From NCBI RefSeq assembly GCF_020985305.1, contig NZ_CP087588.1:1786501-1850500 (forward strand): a stretch of DNA of 64,000 nucleotides. Direction: 5' to 3'. Both the position numbers and the translations under genes were made by a program. The DNA comes from Croceicoccus sp. Ery15 (GTDB lineage: Bacteria > Pseudomonadota > Alphaproteobacteria > Sphingomonadales > Sphingomonadaceae). The notes beneath the pieces are model-generated. The model had not been told where the DNA came from and did no database searches. It saw only the letters and a list, made by a program, of their open reading frames with translations. Below, piece after piece: positions 16,960 to 26,263 of this stretch (its first letter is position 1; every line of letters starts with the position of its first letter).

Positions 16960-17415
16960 ATGAACGGAACGGGCACACAGCCCGTAGTGCACGATGACAG
17001 CGATGCCCTGCCTGACAGCGGCGGCGGCAAACATGGCGGCGGCGATAACGCGCTGATGGGCATTCAGGATGTTGCCCGCAAGCTGGGTGTGACATTGCGG
17101 ACCCTGCGCTTTTACGAGAAAGAAGGGCTGATCAAGCCCGAGCGCGTGGGCACCACCCGCGTCTATACCAAGCGCGAGATCGGACGCATGCAGCTGATCC
17201 TGCGCGGCAAGAGGCTGGGCTTTTCGATCCGTGAGATCGGCGAATTCCTCGATCTTTACGACGCCGATCCCGAACATCAGGAACAGATGGAACGGCTGAT
17301 CGAAAAGGTGCGCGAACGTCTGGCCGAATTGCGCGAACAGCGCGTGGCGCTGGAACTGACGATCGAGGAACTGACCAGCATCGAACGCGAAGCGGCAGCC
17401 CGGCTGAAGCGCTAG
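16960..17415 (+). CDS. MerR-family transcriptional regulator of the fatty-acid locus
   Basis: A helix-turn-helix regulator of the MerR family. The DNA-binding part is IQDVARKLGVTLRTLRFYEKEGLIKPERVGTTRVYTKREIGRMQLI, followed by GFSIREIGEFLDL and a long coiled-coil dimer helix (about 40 residues). There is no metal-binding C-terminal tail, which suits the acyl-CoA/LiuR-like branch. A disordered polar stretch of about 35 residues precedes the domain. Start is uncertain: a TTG at 16936, ATG at 16960 (AAGAG upstream) or ATG at 17056. Its position after fadD and the palindromes at 13080 and 13261 suggest it controls this locus. Confidence 0.85.
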   Translation: MNGTGTQPVVHDDSDALPDSGGGKHGGGDNALMGIQDVARKLGVTLRTLRFYEKEGLIKPERVGTTRVYTKREIGRMQLILRGKRLGFSIREIGEFLDLYDADPEHQEQMERLIEKVRERLAELREQRVALELTIEELTSIEREAAARLKR

Positions 17416-17525
17416 CGCGGCATAACGCGCGCGGCCCCCTTGTTCCGCGCGCGCATCGCCTCTATCGGTTTCAGCCGTAGCGGATCGGGGGACATCGACT
17501 AGCCGCGCAGCGAAATACGAGGTCT

Positions 17526-18374
17526 ATGTCCACGCGCCATCCCCGTGGCCCTTCCCGTCAGAGGGGCCGTTTTCTGGAAAAATTCACCGATCGCTTCGGC
17601 GAACGAAGCGTCAGCGTGGCGCTCGCCATCGCGATCGAGGTGCTGCTGATCCTTGCCGTCCTGACGATGGGATCGAACGCCATCGGGGTGAAGGACGGGC
17701 AGGAAAACCTGACCAGCATCGATTTCTCTGCCAGCCCCCCACCACCTCCGGCCGAACCGGAGCCCGAGCCTGAGCCTGCCCCGCCAGAGCCCGAGCCGGT
17801 GCCCGAAGTGCAGCCCGAACCCGAAGTCCAGCCCGAACCGGAGCCCGAGCCCGAACCCGAACCCGAAATCGTGCCCGAGGAAACGCCCCTGCCCCCGCCG
17901 GTTGTGAAGACCCCGAACAAGACCGCCCCGCCCCCGCGGGCGAAACCGGCCCCGCCGCCTCCCAAGCCGGCCCCGCCGATACCCGCGCCCACGACAACCG
18001 TTTACGGCCCCATGGCCCCGTCCTCGCGCTCGTCCGTTCCCGACAGCCAGCGCGTGGGCACCGCGCCCGATGGCGAACCGCTCTATGCCGCGCAATGGTA
18101 TCGCCGCCCGCGCGATGACGAGCTTGGCGGCTATCTCTCCACCGCCAGCGGCCCCGGATGGGGCATGATCGCCTGCAAGACCGCGCCCGATTACCGCGTG
18201 GAGGATTGCGTCGCGCTGGAGGAATGGCCGCTGGGATCGAACATCAACCGCGCCATACTGGCCGCCGCATGGCAGTTTCAGGTGCGACCGCCGCGTCTGG
18301 GCGGCCAATATCTGGTGGGCGAATGGGTGCGGATCAGGATCGATTACAACACGCGCCATAGCGGCCCGCAATAG
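17526..18374 (+). CDS. TonB-like protein with Pro-Glu-rich linker
   Basis: A 282-residue protein anchored in the inner membrane by one helix (VALAIAIEVLLILAVLTM, about 37-54). Residues about 75-165 form a periplasmic linker with long PEPEPEP and PPPK runs, as in TonB proteins. The last 100 residues form a globular domain with two cysteines (IACKTAP, VEDCVAL) and an end strand VRIRIDYN, which differs from the usual TonB C terminus. No exbB/exbD lie next to it. TonB-like energy coupling is plausible; a wall-spanning role is an alternative. Confidence 0.65.
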   Translation: MSTRHPRGPSRQRGRFLEKFTDRFGERSVSVALAIAIEVLLILAVLTMGSNAIGVKDGQENLTSIDFSASPPPPPAEPEPEPEPAPPEPEPVPEVQPEPEVQPEPEPEPEPEPEIVPEETPLPPPVVKTPNKTAPPPRAKPAPPPPKPAPPIPAPTTTVYGPMAPSSRSSVPDSQRVGTAPDGEPLYAAQWYRRPRDDELGGYLSTASGPGWGMIACKTAPDYRVEDCVALEEWPLGSNINRAILAAAWQFQVRPPRLGGQYLVGEWVRIRIDYNTRHSGPQ

Positions 18375-18404
18375 GCCGCCCGCCACCGGCGAACGGCGCG
18401 GCGG

Positions 18405-19652
18405 TCAGAACACCAGATCGCCGCGCTGGTCCACCCGCAGCGAGGTATACGGGATCTGCGTGTAATCCAGCGCCGACCATGCCGCCTTGCCGAACTTGCT
18501 GTTCGACCCGCCGAACAGCAATTCGCCCACGTTCAGCCCGACGCCCACGAATGCGTGCCGCTTGGGGATCAGCCCCGCCTCGCGGTCCTCCGGTTCGAAA
18601 TCCGAACCGAAATAGCCGAGCTGCAAATCCAGATAGCGCAGCGGTGTATCGTGCAATTCCTTGAACCCCGCACCTTTCAGCGCGAAGAAGAACCGCTGCT
18701 GCTCGAACCTCTTGGGCCCGCTATAGGTCCAGACTTCCTCGTTCGGCATGATCTCGATCTTGAAGGCGATTTTTTCCTTCACCCCCGGCACGGTGTTGCG
18801 GATGACCGAAAACCCCGCGCCCAGACCGTTCATCAGAATATCGTTCCACGACCAGCCGCTATCCGGCTCGATCGCGTCGGACAGCTCGTTATAGGCCACG
18901 AAACCGAAGGCCAGGGTCGCCGCGGTGACGGCATCGCCCTCTGACGCATTGGCCTTGCGATGCAGGCGGTTGTGCAGGATTTCGGCGGCAAGATAGGTGT
19001 TCCACGCATGGGCGAACTTGTCGACGCCGACATATTGCGTGTCCTTGCCGAACCAGCCCTCGTCCTTGAAGTGGAACCCCTCGGTCTCTCCGAACAGCTT
19101 GGTGCCCGCGCGGATCGTGAAATAGCCGAACATCAGCAGCGCTTCGGTCTTGATCGCGCCGACCTGCGAGCCGAATGTCGGATGGGTCGCATATTCGCGC
19201 GGCACGTGATCGGCCCAGCGGGTCGGCTGCACCAAGGGCGTTGCGGCCGCGACTTGCGGCACGTTGTCGGCCGGCTCCGTCGGCGGCGGGCCTGCGACCG
19301 GCGCATCACCGGTTAAATCATCGGTGCCAAAATCATCAGGCTGCGCCAGGCGCTGCCCGCCGGGTTGATGCGCGGCGATTTCCAGCAATTCCCACCGCTC
19401 CGCCACTTCGGGCGCCAGCCAGCGCGCACCGTTTTGGCGCAAGGCGATATCGGGGTCGGTATCGGCAAAATCTGCCGACCAGTCGGGAAATTCGCCGTCC
19501 AGATCGGCCAGCTCGCCCGCGCGCGCGGCGGTTGTGCCTGCCAGAGTTCCCGCAAAACACATTGCCGCCAGCGCCAGCGACATCGCTGGGCGAGCGGGAC
19601 AACGACAACTGGCACCGGTGCGCAGCGAATGAAAAGATAGCATTGCCCTCAT
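18405..19652 (-). CDS. DUF2279-like periplasmic protein
   Basis: A 415-residue exported protein. The N terminus has a hydrophobic signal (about residues 24-45, ending AARA); the start could be the ATG at 19652 or a later one at 19643 or 19583. After an acidic, variable region the conserved part is WFGKDTQYVGVDKFAHAWNTYL, where D-K-F-x-H-A matches the DUF2279/YfiM-type pattern, followed by hydrophobic stretches that may be membrane-embedded. The C-terminal half ends LRVDQRGDLVF. The function is unknown. Confidence 0.65.
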   Translation of the reverse strand: MRAMLSFHSLRTGASCRCPARPAMSLALAAMCFAGTLAGTTAARAGELADLDGEFPDWSADFADTDPDIALRQNGARWLAPEVAERWELLEIAAHQPGGQRLAQPDDFGTDDLTGDAPVAGPPPTEPADNVPQVAAATPLVQPTRWADHVPREYATHPTFGSQVGAIKTEALLMFGYFTIRAGTKLFGETEGFHFKDEGWFGKDTQYVGVDKFAHAWNTYLAAEILHNRLHRKANASEGDAVTAATLAFGFVAYNELSDAIEPDSGWSWNDILMNGLGAGFSVIRNTVPGVKEKIAFKIEIMPNEEVWTYSGPKRFEQQRFFFALKGAGFKELHDTPLRYLDLQLGYFGSDFEPEDREAGLIPKRHAFVGVGLNVGELLFGGSNSKFGKAAWSALDYTQIPYTSLRVDQRGDLVF

Positions 19653-19716
19653 CAGGCGTGCGCACTTAGTCTTAAAACCGTAACATTTCTACCCGTCTGG
19701 CGGAAAAGCGCATGAA

Positions 19717-19748
19717 AAAGGCCGGCGGAATGCGCTCCGCCGGCCTTT
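19717..19748 (-). terminator. Intrinsic terminator after nrdA
   Basis: AAAGGCCGGCGGA (19717-19729) pairs perfectly with TCCGCCGGCCTTT (19736-19748) around six bases. On the minus strand the stem is followed by TTTTT, so it ends nrdA transcription; it may also work the other way. Confidence 0.85.
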
Positions 19749-19774
19749 AACCGTTCGACAGGTCTACTCGCCAT

Positions 19775-21760
19775 TTACTGACAGGCGAGGCATTCCTCGT
19801 AATCGGTTTCGCCCGAATTCAGCTCGTATTTGGCGGCATCCAGCGTGTTGTCTGCCTCTACACCGCCTGCGAAACCGGCGCGCTGCACCGACTTCGACCG
19901 CAGATAATACAGTGACTTGATGCCCATTTCCCATGCGCGGAAGTGCAGCATCAGCAGGTCCCACTTGTCGACATCGGCAGGGATGAAGAGGTTGAGGCTC
20001 TGCGCCTGATCGATGAAGGGCGTGCGGTCGGCCGCGAATTCGAGCAGCCAGCGCTGGTCGATTTCGAAGCTGGTCTTGAACACGGCCTTTTCTTCGGGCG
20101 TCAGGAAGTCGAGGTGCTGGACCGAACCGCCGCGTTCGAGGATCGAGTTCCACACATTGGTCGAATCCTTCGACTTTTCCGCCAGCATCTTCTGCAGATG
20201 CGGGTTCTTGACGACGAACGATCCCGACAGCGTCTTGTGCGTATAGATATTCGCGGGGATCGGCTCGATACAGGCGCTGGTGCCGCCGCAGATGATGCTG
20301 ATCGACGCGGTCGGCGCGATCGCCATCTTGCAGCTGAAACGCTCCATCGCGCCCATGTCCTCGGCGTCGGGGCACGGTCCGCGCTCCTTAGCCAGCATCA
20401 TCGATGCCTCGTTCGCCTTGGCATTGATATGCTTGAACATCTTGAGGTTCATGGCCTTGGCCATGGCGCTTTCGAAACCGATGTTCTTCGACTGCAGAAA
20501 CGAATGGAAACCCATCACGCCCATGCCGACCGAACGCTCGCGCGCGGCGGAATATTTGGCGCGCGCCATTTCGTCCGGTGCGCGGTCGATATAGTCCTGC
20601 AGCACATTGTCGAGGAAGCGCAGCACGTCCTCGATGAACAGCTTGTCGCCGTTCCACTCGTCCCACGTCTCAAGGTTCAATGAGGACAGGCAGCACACCG
20701 CCGTGCGGTCGTTGCCGAGGTGGTCCTTGCCCGTGGGCAGCGTGATTTCCGAACACAGGTTCGACGTCGAAACCTTCAGCCCCAACTCGCGGTGATGCTT
20801 GGGCATCATGCGGTTCACCGTGTCCGAGAACACGAAATAGGGCTCACCGGTGCGCAGACGAACCTCGACCAGTTTCTGGAACAGGGCACGGGCATTCACC
20901 GTCGAACGGACCGAACCGTCCTTGGGGCTCTTGAGGTCGAAATCGGCCCCGTCTCGCACCGCTTCCATGAATTCGTCGGTCAGCAACACGCCGTGGTGCA
21001 GGTTCAGCGCCTTGCGGTTGAAGTCGCCCGTGGTGGTCCGGATTTCGAGGAATTCCTCAATCTCGGGGTGGTGCACGTCGATATAGCAGGCGGCCGAACC
21101 GCGGCGCAGCGACCCCTGCGAAATCGCGAGCGTCAGGCTGTCCATCACCCGCACAAAGGGGATGATGCCGCTGGTCTTGCCGTTCAGGCCCACCGGCTCG
21201 CCAATGCCGCGCACATTGCCCCAGTAGGTGCCGATGCCGCCGCCCCGCGATGCGAGCCACACGTTTTCGTTCCACGTGCCGACGATGCCTTCCAGGCTGT
21301 CGTCGACGCTGTTCAGATAGCACGAGATCGGCAGGCCGCGTCCGGTGCCGCCATTCGACAGCACGGGCGTCGCGGGCATGAACCACAGCTTCGAGATATA
21401 GTCGTACAGGCGCTGCGCATGGTCCTGATCGTCGGCATAGGCATCGGCCACGCGCGCGAACAGGTCCTGATAGCTTTCGCCGGGAAGCAGATAGCGGTCT
21501 TCCAGCGTTTCCTTGCCGAATTCGGTCAGCTTGGCGTCGCGGCTGGCGTCGGTGACGATATTGAAGCGGCGCTCGGCCACATCCTTCGACGTCAGCACCT
21601 TCTTTTCCGCCGGAGCATCCGTCAGCGCCTTGGCCAGCACCTCGCCCGCCTTTTCAAGCGCGCCGTCGGTTGCCCCGCCGGCTACGGGTGCCGTCTCTAC
21701 ATCGCTGCTGCTCACCTGAACCTCACCGTCATGGCCTGTGTCACCGTTCCTGAAATCCAT
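19775..21760 (-). CDS. nrdA: Ribonucleoside-diphosphate reductase, alpha subunit (class I)
   Basis: The catalytic subunit that reduces ribonucleoside diphosphates. Active-site cysteines are in GLPISCYLNSVDD and NLCSEITLP, the finger-loop region includes CLSSLNLETWDEW, and the redox pair for thioredoxin is at the very end (EECLACQ). I see no N-terminal ATP-cone; the first 70 residues are acidic and low in complexity, so overall dATP control by that domain seems absent here. ATG at 21760 (MDFRNGDTG) gives 661 residues; the upstream ATG at 21823 has no ribosome site. It is transcribed alone; nrdB is 14 kb away. Confidence 0.94.
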   Translation of the reverse strand: MDFRNGDTGHDGEVQVSSSDVETAPVAGGATDGALEKAGEVLAKALTDAPAEKKVLTSKDVAERRFNIVTDASRDAKLTEFGKETLEDRYLLPGESYQDLFARVADAYADDQDHAQRLYDYISKLWFMPATPVLSNGGTGRGLPISCYLNSVDDSLEGIVGTWNENVWLASRGGGIGTYWGNVRGIGEPVGLNGKTSGIIPFVRVMDSLTLAISQGSLRRGSAACYIDVHHPEIEEFLEIRTTTGDFNRKALNLHHGVLLTDEFMEAVRDGADFDLKSPKDGSVRSTVNARALFQKLVEVRLRTGEPYFVFSDTVNRMMPKHHRELGLKVSTSNLCSEITLPTGKDHLGNDRTAVCCLSSLNLETWDEWNGDKLFIEDVLRFLDNVLQDYIDRAPDEMARAKYSAARERSVGMGVMGFHSFLQSKNIGFESAMAKAMNLKMFKHINAKANEASMMLAKERGPCPDAEDMGAMERFSCKMAIAPTASISIICGGTSACIEPIPANIYTHKTLSGSFVVKNPHLQKMLAEKSKDSTNVWNSILERGGSVQHLDFLTPEEKAVFKTSFEIDQRWLLEFAADRTPFIDQAQSLNLFIPADVDKWDLLMLHFRAWEMGIKSLYYLRSKSVQRAGFAGGVEADNTLDAAKYELNSGETDYEECLACQ

Positions 21761-22225
21761 AGTCGCCGCCCCGTCCTTCAAAATCTCGCATGTGGCGGGG
21801 CGCATTTCGGGCCCGGTTGTCATGCAGACCGGATCGTCGAAAATAGCCCCTGCGGCCGATGCAAACCCGTTGCCGCGCCGCCCTGACCCGCCATTCGCCC
21901 CTTGTCGGGGATTTCCGGCGGCAGTTTACACTGCACAAGGTCTAGCGGTTCGCTTCATCAGCCGACCGCTAGGGATAGTGCCTCAACCGCTTGGCCAAGC
22001 AAGCGCAAGTTTTCCACCGCCTTGCCGCATGACCGGCAAGTGACAGCGCGACCCCTTGGCGCAAGAGCGATGCAAGACCCCAGACATCGTGAAAAAAACT
22101 TTTCCACCACTTCGTTGCGGGGTTTCGCCAGCACGCGATATGGGGTCTGACCCGAGGAAATTCCATGAAAGGCCACCGCGAAACGGGCGGGCCGAAACAC
22201 GAATCAGGCGAAAGGCGAAATACCC
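21761..22225. other. Divergent promoter region of nrdA and glsB
   Basis: About 465 bases between the nrdA start and the small membrane gene. It holds the paired NrdR-like boxes (listed separately). TTTTCCACC appears twice (near 22010 and 22099), only loosely like DnaA boxes. No other gene is supported. Confidence 0.5.
21933..21981 (-). promoter_or_regulatory. Candidate NrdR box pair before nrdA
   Basis: Core-like sites CAAGGTCTAG (21936-21945, eight of ten to CWATATMTWG) and CTAGGGATAG (21969-21978, seven of ten) lie about 33 bp apart. CTAGCGGT at 21942-21949 and ACCGCTAG at 21965-21972 form an exact inverted pair, so the region is symmetric. They lie about 175-220 bases upstream of the chosen nrdA start. 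With the better boxes at nrdB they suggest joint control of the two split genes. Confidence 0.45.
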
Positions 22226-22462
22226 ATGCTCAATATCATCGGCGCGCTTGTCAGCGGGCTTGTCGTGGGGGCGCTGGCGCGCTGGTTCTATCCCGGCGAT
22301 GTCGACATGGGATGGATCGAAACGATCCTGCTGGGCATTGGCGGCGCCTTGGTCGCAGGGCTGCTGACCAGCCGCGGCCGCCGCGATTTCAGCCGGCCGG
22401 GTTGCCTCGCCTCGATACTGGGTGCGATGGCGCTGATCCTGATCGGGCGGCTGGTGCTTTAG
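22226..22462 (+). CDS. GlsB/YeaQ/YmgE-type membrane protein
   Basis: A 78-residue stress-associated membrane protein. It has three hydrophobic segments (IIGALVSGLVVGALARWFYP, ILLGIGGALVAGLL, LASILGAMALILIGRLVL) with the glycine-rich pattern of the family. Relatives are induced by stress or stationary phase; their mechanism is unknown. The ATG follows AGGCGAAAT. Its stop overlaps the end of nadB by 4 bases on the opposite strand. Confidence 0.88.
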   Translation: MLNIIGALVSGLVVGALARWFYPGDVDMGWIETILLGIGGALVAGLLTSRGRRDFSRPGCLASILGAMALILIGRLVL

Positions 22463-24063
22463 GGCACCAGCAAGGTATCGCGCGCCTCGGGCAGGGTTTC
22501 GGGGTAATCCAGCGTATAGTGCAGCCCGCGGCTTTCGTGGCGTTTCAGCGCGGAATCCACGATCAGCCCCGCGCATTGGTGCAGATTGCGCAGTTCGATC
22601 AGATCGGTCGAAACGCGGAACGATCCGTAATAATCCTCGATCTCGCGCTCCAGCAGGGCGATGCGGTGCGATGCGCGTTCCAGCCTTTTGGTGGTGCGCA
22701 CGATCCCGACATAGTTCCACATGAAGCGGCGGATCTCGGTCCAGTTCTGCTTGATGACGACTTCCTCGTCCGCTTCGGAAACGCGGCTGGCGTCCCAGTC
22801 GCGGATCGCAGGCGGGCTGTCCAGATCGTCCCAGCAGGCCAATATGTCGCGCGCCGCCGCATCGCCGAACACGAAACATTCCAGCAGCGAATTGGATGCC
22901 AGCCGGTTCGCGCCGTGCAGGCCGCTTTCGGTGCATTCGCCCGCCGCCCACAGGCCCGGCAGATCGGTGCGCGCATCCAGCCCGATCAGCACGCCGCCGC
23001 AAGTGTAATGCTGCGCGGGCACGACGGGGATCGGTTCCCGTGTCATGTCGATGCCAAGGCCCAACAGCTTTTCGTGGATCGTCGGGAAATGGGTCGCCAC
23101 GAATTCAGGTGCCTCGTGGCTGATATCCAGATGCACGTAATCGAGGCCGAAGCGCTTGATCTCGCTGTCGATGGCGCGGGCGACCACGTCGCGCGGGGCC
23201 AGTTCCATGCGTTCGGGATCGTAAAAGCTCATGAACCGCTTGCCGGTGCGCGGATTGATCAGCCGCCCGCCCTCGCCCCGCACAGCCTCGGTAATCAGGA
23301 AATTCTTGACGTCGAGATTATAGAGGCAGGTCGGGTGGAACTGCATCATTTCCATGTTCGACACGCGCGCACCCGCGCGCCATGCCATGGCGATGCCGTC
23401 GCCCGTCGCGCCGCGCGGTGCGGTGCTGAACTGATAGACGCGGCCCGCGCCGCCCGCCGCAAGAATCGTGGCGCGCGCGACATGGGTTTCCACCTCGCCC
23501 GTGTCCTGATCCATCGCATAGACGCCCCAGACGCGGCCCGATCCCGAATACTTCTCCTCGTGCCGGCCAGTGATCAGATCGATACACGCGCGCCCGGGCA
23601 GCAGGGTGATATTGGGGTTCTCTTCCGCCGCCTTCAGCAGCGCGGCCTGCACCGCCCAGCCGGTGGCGTCGTTCACATGGACGATCCGGCGATGCGAATG
23701 GCCGCCCTCGCGGGTCAGGTGCAAATCGCCCTCTTCCCGGTTGAACGGCACGCCCATTTCGATCAGCCTTTCGATCGATTCGGGTGCGCGTTCGATCACG
23801 AATTCCACCGTCTCGCGCCGGTTCAGCCCTGCGCCCGCGATCATCGTATCGCGGATGTGGTCGTCGAACGTATCGCCCGCGTCCAGCACGGCCGCGATGC
23901 CGCCCTGCGCCCATGCGGTCGATCCCGATTGCAGCGTCCCCTTGGCCAGCACCAGCACGCGCAGCCGTTCGGCCAGCACCAGCGCTGCCGACAGCCCCGC
24001 CGCGCCCGATCCGATAATGATGACGTCGTGATCGCGCGATCCGGTTCCGGTATTGGGCGTCAT
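22459..24063 (-). CDS. nadB: L-aspartate oxidase
   Basis: First enzyme of the aspartate route to NAD: oxidises L-aspartate to iminoaspartate with FAD. The 534-residue protein has the dinucleotide motif VIIIGSGAAGLSAALVLAE (about 14-32), TAWAQGGIAAVL (about 49), the substrate loop with HSHRRIVHVNDATG (about 120), the conserved MMQFHPTCLY (about 240) and GLHGANRLASNSLLECFVFG (about 390-410). nadA and nadC are not adjacent here. The ATG at 24063 leaves a 7-residue polar lead before the FAD fold. Confidence 0.95.
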   Translation of the reverse strand: MTPNTGTGSRDHDVIIIGSGAAGLSAALVLAERLRVLVLAKGTLQSGSTAWAQGGIAAVLDAGDTFDDHIRDTMIAGAGLNRRETVEFVIERAPESIERLIEMGVPFNREEGDLHLTREGGHSHRRIVHVNDATGWAVQAALLKAAEENPNITLLPGRACIDLITGRHEEKYSGSGRVWGVYAMDQDTGEVETHVARATILAAGGAGRVYQFSTAPRGATGDGIAMAWRAGARVSNMEMMQFHPTCLYNLDVKNFLITEAVRGEGGRLINPRTGKRFMSFYDPERMELAPRDVVARAIDSEIKRFGLDYVHLDISHEAPEFVATHFPTIHEKLLGLGIDMTREPIPVVPAQHYTCGGVLIGLDARTDLPGLWAAGECTESGLHGANRLASNSLLECFVFGDAAARDILACWDDLDSPPAIRDWDASRVSEADEEVVIKQNWTEIRRFMWNYVGIVRTTKRLERASHRIALLEREIEDYYGSFRVSTDLIELRNLHQCAGLIVDSALKRHESRGLHYTLDYPETLPEARDTLLVP

Positions 24064-24330
24064 GGCTGGTCAGGAATCCTCGAATGTCGTGACGGTCCTT
24101 AACGCCGCCGGTATACCGCACCGCCTTGCCACCGCGCGGGGGCGGCAGGCAAGTGTTTCGCAAATCCGCCGGATTGCCGATCGCGCCATGACATTTAACG
24201 CTGGAACTGGACTCGCTTTCCGCATCTGCTAACCCCACATCGCAAACGCACCGCTTCCGATGCGATGTTCGGGAGCCGCGTGCCGCATTTCATCCGGCCC
24301 GTTCGCGGCCAACGCATAAGAGGATGCACC

Positions 24331-25512
24331 ATGACCGACGTCTATCTCGTCTCTGCCGCGCGCACCGCTGTCGGCACTTTCGGCGGATCGCTCAGCAATG
24401 AAAAGCCGGGCGAACTGTGTTCGCAGACCATCAGGGCCGCGCTGGAACGCGGCGGTGTGTCGCCCGAACTGGTCGAACATACCGTCATCGGTTCGGTCAT
24501 TCCGTGCGAGCCGCGCGATGCCTATGTCGCGCGCATCGCGGCGGTAGAGGCAGGCGTGCCGCATGCCGCCCCCGCGCTGACGCTTAACCGCCTGTGCGGT
24601 TCGGGCATGCAGGCGATCGTGTCGGCGGCGCAGCACATCATGCTGGGCGACCACCAGATCGCCATCGGCGGCGGCGCCGAAATCATGAGCCGTGCACCCT
24701 ATTTCGTGCCGGGCGTCCGGTTCGGGCTGAAGATGGGCGACGGCCAGCTGCAGGACGGCATGCTGGGCGCGCTGCACGATCCGTTCCACCGCTATCACAT
24801 GGGCATCACGGCCGAAAACGTGGCCGAGAAGTACGAGATCACCCGCGAACAGCAGGACGAATTTGCCGCCGAAAGCCAGCGCCGCGCCATGGCCGCGATC
24901 GAGGCGGGCTATTTCAAGGACCAGATCGTTCCGGTCGAGGTCAAGGTGAAGCGCAAGACGGTCGAGTTCGACACCGACGAGCATGTGAAGGCGGGCACCA
25001 CGGCGGAAACGCTGGCCGGTCTGCGCCCCGCCTTCAAAAAGGACGGCGGCACGGTGACGGCGGGCAATGCTTCGGGCATCAACGACGGCGCGGCGGCGAC
25101 CATCCTTGCCAGCGAGGCCGCGGTCAAGGAACACGGGTTGAAGCCGCTGGCGCGGCTTGTTTCCTATGGCCATGCGGGCGTCGATCCGGCCTATATGGGC
25201 ATCGGTCCCGTTCCGGCATCGCAGATCGCGCTGAAAAAGGCAGGCATTTCCAAGGATGTGCTGGACGTGATCGAGTCGAACGAAGCCTTCGCCGCGCAGG
25301 CCTGCGCCGTGTCGAAGCAGCTCGACCTCGACCCGGCGAAGGTGAACCCCAACGGTTCGGGCATCTCGCTGGGCCACCCCATCGGCGCGACGGGCGCGAT
25401 CCTTGTCACCAAGCTGGCCTACGAACTGCAGCGCACCGGCGGCAAATACGGCCTTGCCACCATGTGCATCGGCGGCGGCCAGGGCATCGCGACCGTATGG
25501 GAAGCGGTGTGA
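24331..25512 (+). CDS. phaA: Acetyl-CoA acetyltransferase (thiolase)
   Basis: A second thiolase in the window, of the biosynthetic/AtoB-like type, 393 residues. It condenses or cleaves acetoacetyl-CoA. The catalytic cysteine is in NRLCGSGMQ (about residue 90), with [18 protein letters not shown] (about 345) and [10 protein letters not shown] near the end. AAGAGGATGCACC precedes the ATG; an upstream start at 24265 would add 22 unlike residues. It stands alone, not with phaB or phaC, so polyester, ketone-body or leucine metabolism are all possible. The gene symbol is tentative. Confidence 0.9.
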   Translation: MTDVYLVSAARTAVGTFGGSLSNEKPGELCSQTIRAALERGGVSPELVEHTVIGSVIPCEPRDAYVARIAAVEAGVPHAAPALTLNRLCGSGMQAIVSAAQHIMLGDHQIAIGGGAEIMSRAPYFVPGVRFGLKMGDGQLQDGMLGALHDPFHRYHMGITAENVAEKYEITREQQDEFAAESQRRAMAAIEAGYFKDQIVPVEVKVKRKTVEFDTDEHVKAGTTAETLAGLRPAFKKDGGTVTAGNASGINDGAAATILASEAAVKEHGLKPLARLVSYGHAGVDPAYMGIGPVPASQIALKKAGISKDVLDVIESNEAFAAQACAVSKQLDLDPAKVNPNGSGISLGHPIGATGAILVTKLAYELQRTGGKYGLATMCIGGGQGIATVWEAV

Positions 25513-25541
25513 AACCGCACCGGTTTCGCGGTTGAAAAATC

Positions 25542-25576
25542 AAAGGGGCGGCTTCGAAAGAGGCCGCCCCTTTTTT
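25542..25576. terminator. Intrinsic terminator after thiolase
   Basis: AAAGGGGCGGC pairs with GCCGCCCCTTT and is followed by TTTTTT on the plus strand. It stands between the convergent thiolase and glutathione peroxidase genes. Confidence 0.85.
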
Positions 25577-25665
25577 GTGGCGTGACGGGTCGGAGGGCGT
25601 CGAGCTCGACAATTGTTCAGACAGCTTAGATCACGAACCACGTCCGGCACTATGATCCGCGCGCC

Positions 25666-26145
25666 CTACAACAACCCCTCCACCACCCCGCGCAATTCCG
25701 CGGGTTTGGTCGTCGGGGCGAACCGCTCCACCACCCGTCCGTCGCGGTCGATCAGGAATTTCGTAAAATTCCACTTGATCGCCCTGGTCCCCATCAGGCC
25801 CGGTGCCTGATCCTTCAGCCATTTATACAGCGGCGATGCGCCATCGCCGTTCACCTCGATCTTGGCGAACAGGGGGAAGGTCACGTCATAGTTCAGCTTG
25901 CAAAAGCTGGCGATTTCCTCGGCATTGCCGGGTTCCTGCTTGCCGAACTGGTTGCAGGGAAAGCCCAGCACGACCAGCCCGCGATCCTGCAAATCGCGAT
26001 ACATCGCCTCCAGCCCTTCATATTGCGGGGTAAAGCCGCACTGGCTGGCCGTATTGACGATCAGCATAACCTTGCCGCGATAATCGGACAGCGCCGCCTC
26101 GCTGCCGTCGGGCCGGATCGCGGTGAAATCATAGATGTCGGTCAT
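25666..26145 (-). CDS. Glutathione peroxidase family thiol peroxidase
   Basis: A cytoplasmic peroxidase of 159 residues that removes H2O2 or organic hydroperoxides. It has the peroxidatic cysteine in NTASQCGFTPQYEGL (about residue 36), the FPCNQFGKQEPG block (about 63) with a possible resolving cysteine in FCKLNYDV, and WNFTKFLIDRDGRVVERF (about 128), which gives the other active-site residues. Cysteine, not selenocysteine, is used. ATG at 26145 fits family N termini (MTDIYDF); the frame runs open 30 bases further. It is divergent from the glutaredoxin-MauE gene. Confidence 0.93.
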   Translation of the reverse strand: MTDIYDFTAIRPDGSEAALSDYRGKVMLIVNTASQCGFTPQYEGLEAMYRDLQDRGLVVLGFPCNQFGKQEPGNAEEIASFCKLNYDVTFPLFAKIEVNGDGASPLYKWLKDQAPGLMGTRAIKWNFTKFLIDRDGRVVERFAPTTKPAELRGVVEGLL

Positions 26146-26263
26146 GGCGCTCTCCCTTGCTGCATCTGCCAGCATTCCCGATCCGCGCCGCGCTGTCCAC
26201 GGGAACCGCAGCCCCCTGCCGCAGCGTTACATCCATGCACGCCCCCGCAACCGGAAGACCGAC

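Noticed and set aside
21990..22110. DnaA boxes before nrdA
   Set aside because: TTTTCCACC occurs twice but differs at two of nine bases from the DnaA consensus; too weak to claim.
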